12,907 bases of DNA, taken from NCBI GenBank assembly GCA_021785095.1, contig JAJYGM010000354.1:1-12907 (forward strand), read 5' to 3'. Under the pieces are notes generated by a model, which had not been told where the DNA came from, did no database searches, and saw nothing but the letters and a program-made list of their open reading frames with translations. Below, piece after piece: positions 5,489 through 12,361 of this stretch (within the stretch, counting starts at the first letter, position 1; each line of letters opens with the position of its first letter). The stretch comes from Actinomycetes bacterium. Lineage in GTDB: Bacteria > Actinomycetota > Acidimicrobiia > Acidimicrobiales > Bog-793. The position numbers and the translations under genes are program-made.

Positions 5489-6694
5489 ATGGACTTCGAA
5501 CTGTCATCGGTGGCAGAGGAGTACCGCAAGCGGCTGCTCGAGTTCATGGACGAGCTCGTCTACCCGAACGAGCAGACCGCCGTGGAGCAGATCGCCGAGT
5601 CCGGGAACCCTCACCACCATCCCGAGGTCGTGGAGGACCTGAAGCAAGCGGCCCGCGGTCGCGGTCTGTGGAACCTGTTCCTCCCGCACGAGACGAAGTG
5701 GACCAAGGGACTCTCGAACCTCGACTACGCGCCGCTGGCGGAGATCACCGGCCGCTCGCCGATCGCACCCGAGGCGCTCAACTGCTCGGCGCCCGACACG
5801 GGGAACATGGAGATCCTCACGATGTTCGGCACTAGCGAGCAGCAGGAGGAGTGGCTGTACCCGCTGTTGGAGGGCGAGATCCGATCGTGTTTCGCCATGA
5901 CCGAGCCTGCGGTCGCGAGCTCGGACGCCACGAACATCACCACGTCCATCCGGACAGACGGCGACGACTACCTCATCGACGGCCGGAAGTGGTGGATCTC
6001 GGGCGCTTCGGACGAGAGGTGCAGGATCTCGATCGTCATGGGCAAGACGGACCCGAGCGCCCCACCACATCTCCAGCAGTCGATGGTGCTCGTCCCGATG
6101 GACACACCCGGGGTGAGGGTGGTCCGCAACCTGACGGTGTTCGGCTACGCCTCACAGGAGGGGCATTGCGAGATCGAGCTCGACTCCGTGCGGGTCCCGC
6201 GGCGGAACCTCCTCGGGGAGGAGGGGGGAGGATTCGCCATCGCCCAGGCGCGGCTCGGCCCCGGTCGGATCCACCACTGCATGCGCGCCATCGGGGCCGC
6301 CGAGCGGGCGCTCGAGATCATGTGCCGCCGCGTGCTCGACCGCCGTGCGTTCGGGGGCCCGCTCGCCGACCAGGGTGTGGTGCAGCAGTGGATCGCCGAG
6401 TCTCGCCTCGAGATCGACCAGGCGCGCTGGTACGTGCTCGCCACAGCCGATGCGATGGACCGCCAGGGGAACAAGGCGGCCCGTACCGAGATCGCCGGCA
6501 TCAAGGTCCTCGCGCCGAACGTCGCCCTCCGGGTGGTCGATCGCGCCATCCAGGCGTGCGGTGGCGCGGGTGTCGGCCCTGACCTCCCGCTCGCTCGCAT
6601 GTACGCGTCGCTTCGCACGCTTCGCATCGCGGATGGTCCCGACGAGGTGCACCGCCGGACTGTCGCCCGAAGGGAGCTGCGCAAGTACTCCTGA
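5489..6694 (+). CDS. Acyl-CoA dehydrogenase, ACAD10/11-like
   Basis: The 401-residue protein has the three parts of the acyl-CoA dehydrogenase fold: N-terminal helices, a central beta domain ([16 protein letters not shown] at 135-150, then WWISGASD) and C-terminal helices ([28 protein letters not shown] at 365-372). These FAD enzymes oxidise acyl-CoA to 2-enoyl-CoA in beta-oxidation. In place of the usual YEGTxEI near the end it has ADGPDEVHR (391-399), which is characteristic of the ACAD10/11-like branch, so its substrate may be a long, branched or modified acyl chain. ATG 5489 is chosen over an upstream frame extension because AGAGGAGG (5477-5484) immediately precedes it and the fold begins there. 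It is a single-gene unit ended by a strong hairpin. Confidence 0.93.
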   Translation: MDFELSSVAEEYRKRLLEFMDELVYPNEQTAVEQIAESGNPHHHPEVVEDLKQAARGRGLWNLFLPHETKWTKGLSNLDYAPLAEITGRSPIAPEALNCSAPDTGNMEILTMFGTSEQQEEWLYPLLEGEIRSCFAMTEPAVASSDATNITTSIRTDGDDYLIDGRKWWISGASDERCRISIVMGKTDPSAPPHLQQSMVLVPMDTPGVRVVRNLTVFGYASQEGHCEIELDSVRVPRRNLLGEEGGGFAIAQARLGPGRIHHCMRAIGAAERALEIMCRRVLDRRAFGGPLADQGVVQQWIAESRLEIDQARWYVLATADAMDRQGNKAARTEIAGIKVLAPNVALRVVDRAIQACGGAGVGPDLPLARMYASLRTLRIADGPDEVHRRTVARRELRKYS

Positions 6695-6714
6695 GGCGGG
6701 CCCGCTCGGGCATG

Positions 6715-6782
6715 GCCGGCGGACCGGGCATCAGAGTCGCGCCGGCGAGGGATCGGCGCGGGGGCTGGCCCGGTCCGCCGGC
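6715..6782. terminator. Bidirectional terminator, nested 15-bp and 7-bp hairpins
   Basis: Between two convergent genes, 6715-6729 (GCCGGCGGACCGGGC) is a perfect 15-bp reverse complement of 6768-6782. Inside it, 6738-6744 (CGCGCCG) pairs with 6754-6760 (CGGCGCG). Stops are at 6692-6694 (+) and 6786-6788 (-), so the structure fills the gap. There is no T-tract on either side, as in many actinobacterial terminators. Confidence 0.75.
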
Positions 6783-6785
6783 GAT

Positions 6786-7976
6786 CTAGGTGGGGGGCTC
6801 CAGCAGGGGCAGAGGGTGAGGGCGCCCGAGGAGGTAGCCCTGTCCGAAGGAGGCGCCGAGGTCGCGCAAGGCCTCGAGCTCCCCGGGAGTCTCGATGCCC
6901 TCGGCTACGACGGTCGAGCCGATCTCGGCCGCGAACGCCACGATGGCGGCGCCGAGCGCGCGTCTTGTTGAGCTGACGTCGATGCCACGGGTGAGCTCCG
7001 TGTCGAGCTTGATCATCTCCGGGCGCAGCCGGACGATGTGCTGCATGCTCGACCAGCCAGCACCGGCGTCGTCGACCGCGATCCGCACACCGGAGCGACG
7101 GAGCGCTCCGATGCCTTCCTCGATCCTCTCGTAGTCATCCACGCGGCTGTGCTCGGTCACCTCGAGGACGATCCGGTCCGCCGGGTAGCTCCGAAGGAGC
7201 CGTTCGAGCTCGTGCGAGACGAGCGTGGCGGGGGAGAGGTTCACCGAGAGGAACGCGTGCGAGGGAACGTGGTCGAGGTGCCCGAGTGCGGTCTCGAGTG
7301 CGATCATGTCGAGGGGCAGCTGGAGCCCGACGTCCGCTGCTCGCTTGAACCAGTGGTCCGGCGGCATCGGCGGGTACAGGCGGAAGCGGGCGAGTGCCTC
7401 CGCGCCGACGAGCTTCCCGCTTCGAAGGTCGATGATCGGCTGGAGCAGCATGTCGAGATTGCCCGTCTCGACCACCCCGTTCAGGACGGCGATGGTCGCG
7501 TCGCGCTCCCGGTTCTGTCGCTCGGCCTCCTCGTGGACTACGGCGAGCTCGAGCTCGCGGTGGTAGCGCTCGGTGATGTCCTCGGAGATCCCGAGGATGA
7601 ACCGGGCTTCTCCGTCGTCGCCGAAGATCGGGATCCTCTTCGTGTGCAGCACCCGCCGCCCGCGATAGCGGGTGGCCACGAACTCGGCTTCGATCTCTAT
7701 CATGCGACGCTCGGCGACGACGCGGCGATCGATCGCGGCGAGGAAGTCAGCATCCTCCTTCGGGAGGATGTCGTGGTCCCGAAGCCCGACGATCTCGGCC
7801 CGTGCGTATCCGAGGAGCTCTTCGGCGGCTCGGTTCAGCCGTACGAAGCGCAGGTCGTCTGCGGACTTCACGAAGACCATGTCGGGGATGTTCTCGACGA
7901 TCTGCTCGAGCATGCCGGCCTGGTCGCCGCTGTATCCGTTCACGCGCGGGTTCTCGGGCTCGACGGCCGTCGTCAT
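6786..7976 (-). CDS. PAS-EAL cyclic-di-GMP phosphodiesterase
   Basis: The 396-residue protein has a PAS sensor domain (about 21-137, with the PAC-type end ILGISEDITER), a short helical linker (about 138-170) and an EAL domain (about 172-392). EAL domains hydrolyse c-di-GMP to pGpG. The known metal and catalytic positions are all present: E193 of EAL, N246 in SVNLSP, E275 in LEVTE, D302 and D303 in VDDAGAG, K323 in IKLD, E359 in AEGIE and Q379 in GQGYLLGRP. There is no GGDEF domain, so it is predicted to degrade only. No membrane segment is seen; it should be cytoplasmic. Its ATG overlaps the stop of the serpin gene by 4 nt (ATGA), so it is the last gene of a sigma-serpin-EAL operon and probably translationally coupled. 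The PAS ligand is unknown. Confidence 0.93.
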   Translation of the reverse strand: MTTAVEPENPRVNGYSGDQAGMLEQIVENIPDMVFVKSADDLRFVRLNRAAEELLGYARAEIVGLRDHDILPKEDADFLAAIDRRVVAERRMIEIEAEFVATRYRGRRVLHTKRIPIFGDDGEARFILGISEDITERYHRELELAVVHEEAERQNRERDATIAVLNGVVETGNLDMLLQPIIDLRSGKLVGAEALARFRLYPPMPPDHWFKRAADVGLQLPLDMIALETALGHLDHVPSHAFLSVNLSPATLVSHELERLLRSYPADRIVLEVTEHSRVDDYERIEEGIGALRRSGVRIAVDDAGAGWSSMQHIVRLRPEMIKLDTELTRGIDVSSTRRALGAAIVAFAAEIGSTVVAEGIETPGELEALRDLGASFGQGYLLGRPHPLPLLEPPT

Positions 7977-9457
7977 GAAGCAACCGCCGCCGGATCGGCG
8001 ACGACCGCTTCGACGATGACGGCGCCGGTGGCGTCATCACGGATCAAGAAGACGAACGGGTGGTTGAAGGCGACGGCGACGGCATCGCGGCCGCCTGACA
8101 CGAGTGTCGAGACAGAGCCGGTCCCACCGCCGGCGTTCGTGCCGTGCTCGTCGACACGGATGGCGACGCTCTGGCCGACCATGTCGAGAGCCGTGGGCGT
8201 GCTGGTGATGCCGCCGAAGTCGGCGCCGGTGGAGAAGGCCTGGCGCACGCCGGCCGCTCGAAGCGCGCCGTTGCAGGATGACGCCGAGCCGAGAGACAAG
8301 CGCGGGAGCGCGAGATCGACAGTCGCCTGACGCAGCCCGGCCTCGAGGTGCGACAGCGAGGTCGGCGTCCACGAGTCGAGCATCGTCGTGAGCGACCCGG
8401 TCTCCGGCTCGATCGCGAGCGCAGAGAAACGCCCACCGGCATACGGCAGCTCGACGGCCCGCATGCCGTCGAGAGCGGCGGTCCGGAGGACGCCGCTCCA
8501 ATGCATCGTCGGGACCGAGACGGTTGCGCCGCTCGCGAGGTGGAACACGGCGGAGTGCGTCCGGCCGGGATCGAAGGCGAGCGCGCGTGACCAGCTGGCG
8601 TCGAAGTGGAACGCGTTGGCGAGCACGAACGCGGTCCTCCGAGTGATCGATCCCGGCGGCAGCAGCGGCGGGACCCGCAGGTGGCTCACCGAGCGCACCC
8701 ACGAGTTGATCGTCCTGGTCGTTGCCGCCGGGCGACCGGCGAAGTCCGCCTCCCAGATCCCTTCGCCGAAGTATCGAGCGAGGGCGTCGAGATAGGTGCC
8801 GTGCACGTGGAGGGTGCGCTCGAGGAAGAGGTAGTTGGCCTGCTCCAGCTGGACGTGGGACACCCGCTGATCGATCGTCAGCTGTTGCGAGAGCGCGTTC
8901 CAGAGCTGAGCCTGAGCAGAGGCAGACGTGCCGCCCATCCCGAGCGCCGTCGCGATCTGCGAGCCCGTCTGCCCGCGCGCTCCGAGCTCCAGCTGGACGA
9001 GGACCTCTCCGAGGCTGCTCGGGACGAGCACGACATTGCGGGTGGTTCCCGCGCTCCGATAGAGGCTGGCCGTCGTGGCGGTGAGCAGGGAGAGATCCGA
9101 CCGCGCCGCCTGCCTCGCGTCCGCGAGGACGCGCGGGGTCGTCAACCGCCTCATGTGCGCTGCCAGCTCGCCGAGGAGGGGAGCATGACCGCTCGCTGCT
9201 CGACTCTGCTGCTGGCGCGCCGGTGAGGGATGGGACAGCGGGACGAGTGCTGTCACGAGCGCCGCGACAGCTGCGACCGCCGCCGCAGCTGTCGCGGCAC
9301 GCCGGCGGCGGATGCGACCGGTTCCCCGCGCTCTCACGAGCTCCGGCGAGGGGAGCGCCGGAGCGAGTTCCGATGACCATGCCTCGAGTGCCCGCCGGAT
9401 GCGGGCGTCCGCCACGCTGTTGCGGTCGTCAGGCGTCCTGCGTCCGCTCGCAGTCAT
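7973..9457 (-). CDS. Membrane-anchored serpin, putative anti-sigma partner
   Basis: 494 residues from ATG 9457, chosen over a start at 9505 because GGAGG (complement of 9464-9468) sits 6 nt upstream. Layout: cytoplasmic tail 1-53 ending in Arg-rich RIRRRR, one transmembrane helix about 54-74 (Ala/Val-rich), a spacer, then a full serpin domain about 100-494 predicted outside the cell. Serpin marks: INSWV (250-254), VLANAFHFDASW (278-289), VELPYAGG (335-342), hinge VDEHGTNAGGGT (435-446) and FNHPFVFLIRD (464-474). The hinge has T440 at P14 and small residues at P12-P9, as expected of an inhibitory serpin that traps serine proteases by loop insertion. Overlap with the sigma gene is 29 nt, the position where anti-sigma genes usually lie. 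The short Arg-rich tail could bind the sigma factor, but I see no recognised anti-sigma domain. Confidence 0.9.
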   Translation of the reverse strand: MTASGRRTPDDRNSVADARIRRALEAWSSELAPALPSPELVRARGTGRIRRRRAATAAAAVAAVAALVTALVPLSHPSPARQQQSRAASGHAPLLGELAAHMRRLTTPRVLADARQAARSDLSLLTATTASLYRSAGTTRNVVLVPSSLGEVLVQLELGARGQTGSQIATALGMGGTSASAQAQLWNALSQQLTIDQRVSHVQLEQANYLFLERTLHVHGTYLDALARYFGEGIWEADFAGRPAATTRTINSWVRSVSHLRVPPLLPPGSITRRTAFVLANAFHFDASWSRALAFDPGRTHSAVFHLASGATVSVPTMHWSGVLRTAALDGMRAVELPYAGGRFSALAIEPETGSLTTMLDSWTPTSLSHLEAGLRQATVDLALPRLSLGSASSCNGALRAAGVRQAFSTGADFGGITSTPTALDMVGQSVAIRVDEHGTNAGGGTGSVSTLVSGGRDAVAVAFNHPFVFLIRDDATGAVIVEAVVADPAAVAS

Positions 9458-9947
9458 CTGTCGCCTCCAGCGCGTCGAGAGCGGCCGAGAGGTGGAGGCG
9501 TCCACGGCTCAGCCATGATTTCACGGTGCCGATGGGGACGCCCATCTCCGTCGCGATCTCGTGATTCGTGAGGCCGAGCAGATAGTGGAGAACGAGGGCC
9601 TGCCGATGCTCGGGTGACAGGGTCGAGAGAGCGGCTGCCAGCTCGAGCCGGGAGCGGTCGCCGGGATCCTCCTCGACGACCTGCTGAGGCAAGGGTTGCT
9701 CGCTGAAGCGCCGTCTCCGCCTGTTCGAGTTCTTGGCGAGGTTGAAGGCAACTCGCCTCACCCATGCGTGCGGGTCGTCGAGGTGCGCCACGCGCTCCCA
9801 ACGCGTCCATGCCCGGACATATGCCTCTTGGACGACATCGAGGGCTTCGGCGGGGTCGTTCGTGAAGGCGAAGATCTGGCGCGCGAGACGCGCGGATCCG
9901 TCGCGATAGAAGGCGTCGAAGCCTTCCGTGGAACTCGCCCCCAACAC
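9429..9947 (-). CDS. ECF-type RNA polymerase sigma factor (SigE-like)
   Basis: 172 residues with sigma region 2 (about 10-72: FDAFYRD..., DVVQEAYVRAWTRW, DPHAWVRRVAFNLA) and region 4 (about 105-157: LSPEHRQALVLHYLLGL, helix-turn-helix NHEIATEMGVPIGTVKSWLSR). The linker is short and there is no extra C-terminal domain, typical of extracytoplasmic-function factors of the actinobacterial SigE-like group. GTG 9947 is the assumed start; TTG 9944 is the alternative. A TATACC box 7 nt before the GTG suggests a leaderless message. Its 3' end overlaps the serpin gene by 29 nt, and the serpin ribosome binding site lies inside this gene, so the two products should be made in fixed proportion. It is divergent from a secreted protease gene, a likely but unproven target. 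Confidence 0.93.
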   Translation of the reverse strand: MLGASSTEGFDAFYRDGSARLARQIFAFTNDPAEALDVVQEAYVRAWTRWERVAHLDDPHAWVRRVAFNLAKNSNRRRRRFSEQPLPQQVVEEDPGDRSRLELAAALSTLSPEHRQALVLHYLLGLTNHEIATEMGVPIGTVKSWLSRGRLHLSAALDALEATDDCERTQDA

Positions 9948-10156
9948 TCCCCACGGTATACATCACACACGAGCGCCCCAAAAGGTTGCACCTCAGAAAA
10001 AAAAAATCTAGAGGTTTTCAGGGACTTTTCCCGGTGTCATGCTCGCAGTGCGGACGCACGCGGGGAGCTCCGGGGGTCAGCAGTGTGGCGCTCCATGCTG
10101 AAGGTCTGCCGAGGCTGTCGCGGGGGTCAGCGAACCTACAACGCACAGGAGGGCAG
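9948..10156. other. Divergent regulatory region with A10 tract and direct repeats
   Basis: The 209 bp between the sigma and protease genes holds an AT-rich island (about 9978-10030) with ten consecutive A at 9997-10006, rare in this genome and possibly an UP-type or bending element. CGGGGGTCAGC occurs twice as a perfect 11-bp direct repeat at 10071-10081 and 10121-10131, exactly 50 bp apart. No clear sigma70 promoter for the protease was found; TACAAC at 10137-10142 is a weak -10 candidate. Confidence 0.5.
9955..9990 (-). promoter_or_regulatory. Candidate promoter of the sigma-serpin-EAL operon
   Basis: On the - strand, TATACC (9960 to 9955) lies 7 nt before the GTG start and would give a leaderless transcript; no good sigma70 -35 box accompanies it. 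Alternatively, TGCAACC (9990 to 9984) resembles the AAC-type -35 motif of ECF promoters, with the -10 region falling near 9967 (TGTGATG), which would allow autoregulation. The two readings exclude each other in detail. Confidence 0.3.
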
Positions 10157-11506
10157 ATGTCTCGCCATCAACTCGTCCGACCCCTCGGCTCTGCTGCCGC
10201 CGCCTTTGCCTGCATGGCGTTGTCGGTGTCGCTGCTCGCCTCGCCCGCCGGGGCACAGGAGCAGGGGGTCAGGGCGGCATCGCTGTTGCACCGGCGCTTG
10301 CCTGCGGCGGAGGTGTCGGCCACTCCGAGAGAGGTGGCGGCGGCATCCGCGCTCGTGACGCCGGGCGACCCGCTCGGGATGTGGGAGCAGCGCATGTCGA
10401 GGGACTTCCCGGACACCTATGGAGGGCTGTACGTGGACGCGTCGGGCAACCTCGTGATCCCGACCGTCGGTGCGGCCCGAGGCTTGCGGGCATGGGCGAA
10501 GGCCAACCTCTCCGCAGTCGTGACCCAGTACCTGTCCGACGCCCTTGGTACCGGCGCGCTGCTCGGCCGGCGCACGTCTGCGGGAACCCTCGGGACCAGC
10601 CGGGCCGCCGGGGCACCGGCGCTCACCTTCACGACGGCGCGGAGGAGCCTGGCGGACCTCACGGTTCTCAAGGCCGACATCCTTGCAAACCGGCGTTTTG
10701 CCGAGGCAGGCGTCGTCGGTGCCGGGATCGACGTGAAGAACGGGGCCGTCTCGGTCACGACGACAGGCGGTTCGATCGACGCGACCCTTCGAGCGGACTA
10801 CGGCTCAGAGGTGGAGACCACCGCTGCCACCAGTTCCTCGCTCGACGCGTCGCGCACGTCCGACACGCCGCCATGGAACGGCGGCGACATGATCGGGTCC
10901 TCCTCGGGGACGCTCTGCACCTTGGGTTTCGGCATCCACGACACCGCCGGCGACACCTACTCGCTCACGGCCGGCCACTGCGGTTACAACACCTGGTACA
11001 ACGTCCCGCCAAGCAGAGGCTCGCTCGATGACAGCACCCGTGTCGGCACTACGGTCTCCGGCTCGAAGTCCACCTGGGGTGTCGATGCACAGCTCGTCAG
11101 GGACAGCTCGTCGTGCATCTCCTGGGGTTCGGGCACGACGCGGTTGTTCATCACCGGTGCCGCGGATCCGCCGCAAGGCGCGACGATCTGGTCGGAGGGT
11201 TCGGTCACCGGTCAGGAGAGCGGCCGTGTTGTCACCTACGACTGGAGCGGCAACGTCGGCGGCGAGCAGCTCAGCAACCTCGACCTCACGACAGCCGCCC
11301 CGCAGCCCGGCGACAGCGGTGGCCCGGTGGTCTACCCGACCGGCTTCGGCCCCCTCGCCGGCGGCTCTGTCGTCGGCCTCATCGTCTACGCAGACGGCAC
11401 GTCCGTCGGCGTGACCCAACTCATCGATGCAGAGATCTTCGACTACTCGGTACGGCTCGGCACGAGCCTCGCGGTGAACACCTCGGCCAACGGCTACAGC
11501 TGTTGA
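10157..11506 (+). CDS. Secreted S1 (chymotrypsin-fold) serine protease with propeptide
   Basis: ATG 10157 is chosen because AGGAGGG (10147-10153) precedes it and a signal peptide follows at once: basic MSRHQLVR, hydrophobic core 10-28, and probable cleavage after SPAGA (29-33). Of 449 residues, about 34-240 form a propeptide, with a segment near 187-200 (VGAGIDVKNGAVSV) that resembles propeptides of the alpha-lytic/streptogrisin type. The mature domain starts near 240. The catalytic triad is visible: H274 in TAGHC, D310 in WGVDAQ and S387 in GDSGGP. C264 and C275 match the disulfide around the catalytic histidine; C320 and C449 may also pair. No membrane anchor or wall signal is present, so it should be released. 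It is transcribed away from the sigma-serpin operon and ends 15 nt from the convergent lyase gene. Pro-dependent folding is likely by analogy. Confidence 0.93.
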   Translation: MSRHQLVRPLGSAAAAFACMALSVSLLASPAGAQEQGVRAASLLHRRLPAAEVSATPREVAAASALVTPGDPLGMWEQRMSRDFPDTYGGLYVDASGNLVIPTVGAARGLRAWAKANLSAVVTQYLSDALGTGALLGRRTSAGTLGTSRAAGAPALTFTTARRSLADLTVLKADILANRRFAEAGVVGAGIDVKNGAVSVTTTGGSIDATLRADYGSEVETTAATSSSLDASRTSDTPPWNGGDMIGSSSGTLCTLGFGIHDTAGDTYSLTAGHCGYNTWYNVPPSRGSLDDSTRVGTTVSGSKSTWGVDAQLVRDSSSCISWGSGTTRLFITGAADPPQGATIWSEGSVTGQESGRVVTYDWSGNVGGEQLSNLDLTTAAPQPGDSGGPVVYPTGFGPLAGGSVVGLIVYADGTSVGVTQLIDAEIFDYSVRLGTSLAVNTSANGYSC

Positions 11507-11521
11507 CCGAGCGCCGGCGGA

Positions 11522-12343
11522 TCAGTCGAGGCCGCCTGTGGCGACGGCGCCGAACGCGTCGGCGGCCGCTCGGGTGAGTGGACCCGGGGCGTGCGGCAGC
11601 TCGCGCCCGTCGAGGAGCGCGATCGGCTGGACGCCACGGGTCGTCGACGTCAAGAACGCTTCGTCGACATCGCTCAGGCGATCACGCGGCAGGTCCCGTT
11701 CGACCGCGCCGGTGATCTCGATCACCAGCCCTCGGGTGACGCCCGCCAGGCAGCCGGCCGAGAGGGGAGGCGTGAGGAGGTCGCCTCCGATGCCGAGGAA
11801 GATGTTCGTGCCGGTTCCTTCGCAGACGTTCCCCGCCGTATTGCACCAGAGCGCCTCTGTTGCGCCTCGCTCTGCCGCATATGCCAGGGCGACGACGTTC
11901 TCTGCGTAGGAGATCGTCTTGGCACCTGCGAGAGGCCCGCGCTCGTTCTTCGGCCACGGCGCCACGACGACCACGGCCGGTCCGGCCGGCGGGGCGGCAG
12001 CCTCGCAGGCGATCACGACCGTCGGGTCGGCTTTGCCCCTCGCCGATCCGAGCCCCGCGTTCCCTCCTGTCACCGTGATCCGGAGCTTGCCGGCCCGGCA
12101 GCCGGCTTCGTCGACGACCATGCGCGCCGCCCTCTCGAGCTCCTCGCCAGGTGGCAGGGGCAGGCCGATGGCGGAGGCGGAGCAGGCGAGCCGCTCGAGG
12201 TGGCGGCTGAGGGCAAAAGGTCGACCGTCGCGGATGGCGATGCTCTCGAAGACGCCGTCCCCCGTCACGAGGCCGTGGTCGAACACCGACACGGTCGCTT
12301 CGGCGGCGTCCAGCATCACGCCGTTCACGTAGACCGAGGGCAC
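11522..12343 (-). CDS. pabC: PLP fold-type IV enzyme, probably aminodeoxychorismate lyase
   Basis: The 273-residue protein is a class IV aminotransferase-fold enzyme: FDHGLVTGDGVFESI (21-35), cofactor lysine K142 in AGAKTISYAENV, and the phosphate/PLP-binding E175-G-T-G-T-N-I-F. Size and the EGxxTN pattern fit 4-amino-4-deoxychorismate lyase, which makes 4-aminobenzoate and pyruvate for folate synthesis. Branched-chain or D-amino-acid aminotransferase activity cannot be excluded from sequence, so the symbol is tentative. The GTG start lies 18 nt after the stop of the upstream exonuclease gene, with no strong ribosome binding site; TACACT (complement of 12352-12357) just before it could be a -10 box for a leaderless message. 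Confidence 0.85.
   Translation of the reverse strand: MPSVYVNGVMLDAAEATVSVFDHGLVTGDGVFESIAIRDGRPFALSRHLERLACSASAIGLPLPPGEELERAARMVVDEAGCRAGKLRITVTGGNAGLGSARGKADPTVVIACEAAAPPAGPAVVVVAPWPKNERGPLAGAKTISYAENVVALAYAAERGATEALWCNTAGNVCEGTGTNIFLGIGGDLLTPPLSAGCLAGVTRGLVIEITGAVERDLPRDRLSDVDEAFLTSTTRGVQPIALLDGRELPHAPGPLTRAAADAFGAVATGGLD
11530..11567. terminator. Possible terminator-like inverted repeat at the convergent junction
   Basis: GGCCGCC (11530-11536) and GGCGGCC (11561-11567) are perfect 7-bp reverse complements separated by 24 nt. They lie inside the 3' end of the lyase gene, 24 nt after the protease stop. Position suits termination of the protease transcript, but the stem is ordinary for this GC content. 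Confidence 0.25.
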
Positions 12344-12361
12344 GGCGCCCGAGTGTACGGC

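Noticed and set aside
7038..8330. Long + strand frame (430 codons) opposite the EAL and serpin genes
   Set aside because: It is antisense to two well-supported protein families and its product has no recognisable domain; long antisense frames are common in GC-rich DNA.
9458..9505. Earlier serpin start at 9505
   Set aside because: It adds 16 residues deep in the sigma gene without a better ribosome binding site; ATG 9457 has GGAGG at 6-nt spacing.
9986..10156. Extended 57-residue N-terminus of the protease from TTG 9986
   Set aside because: It would translate the A10 tract and regulatory repeats and bury the signal peptide; ATG 10157 has AGGAGGG and an immediate signal peptide.
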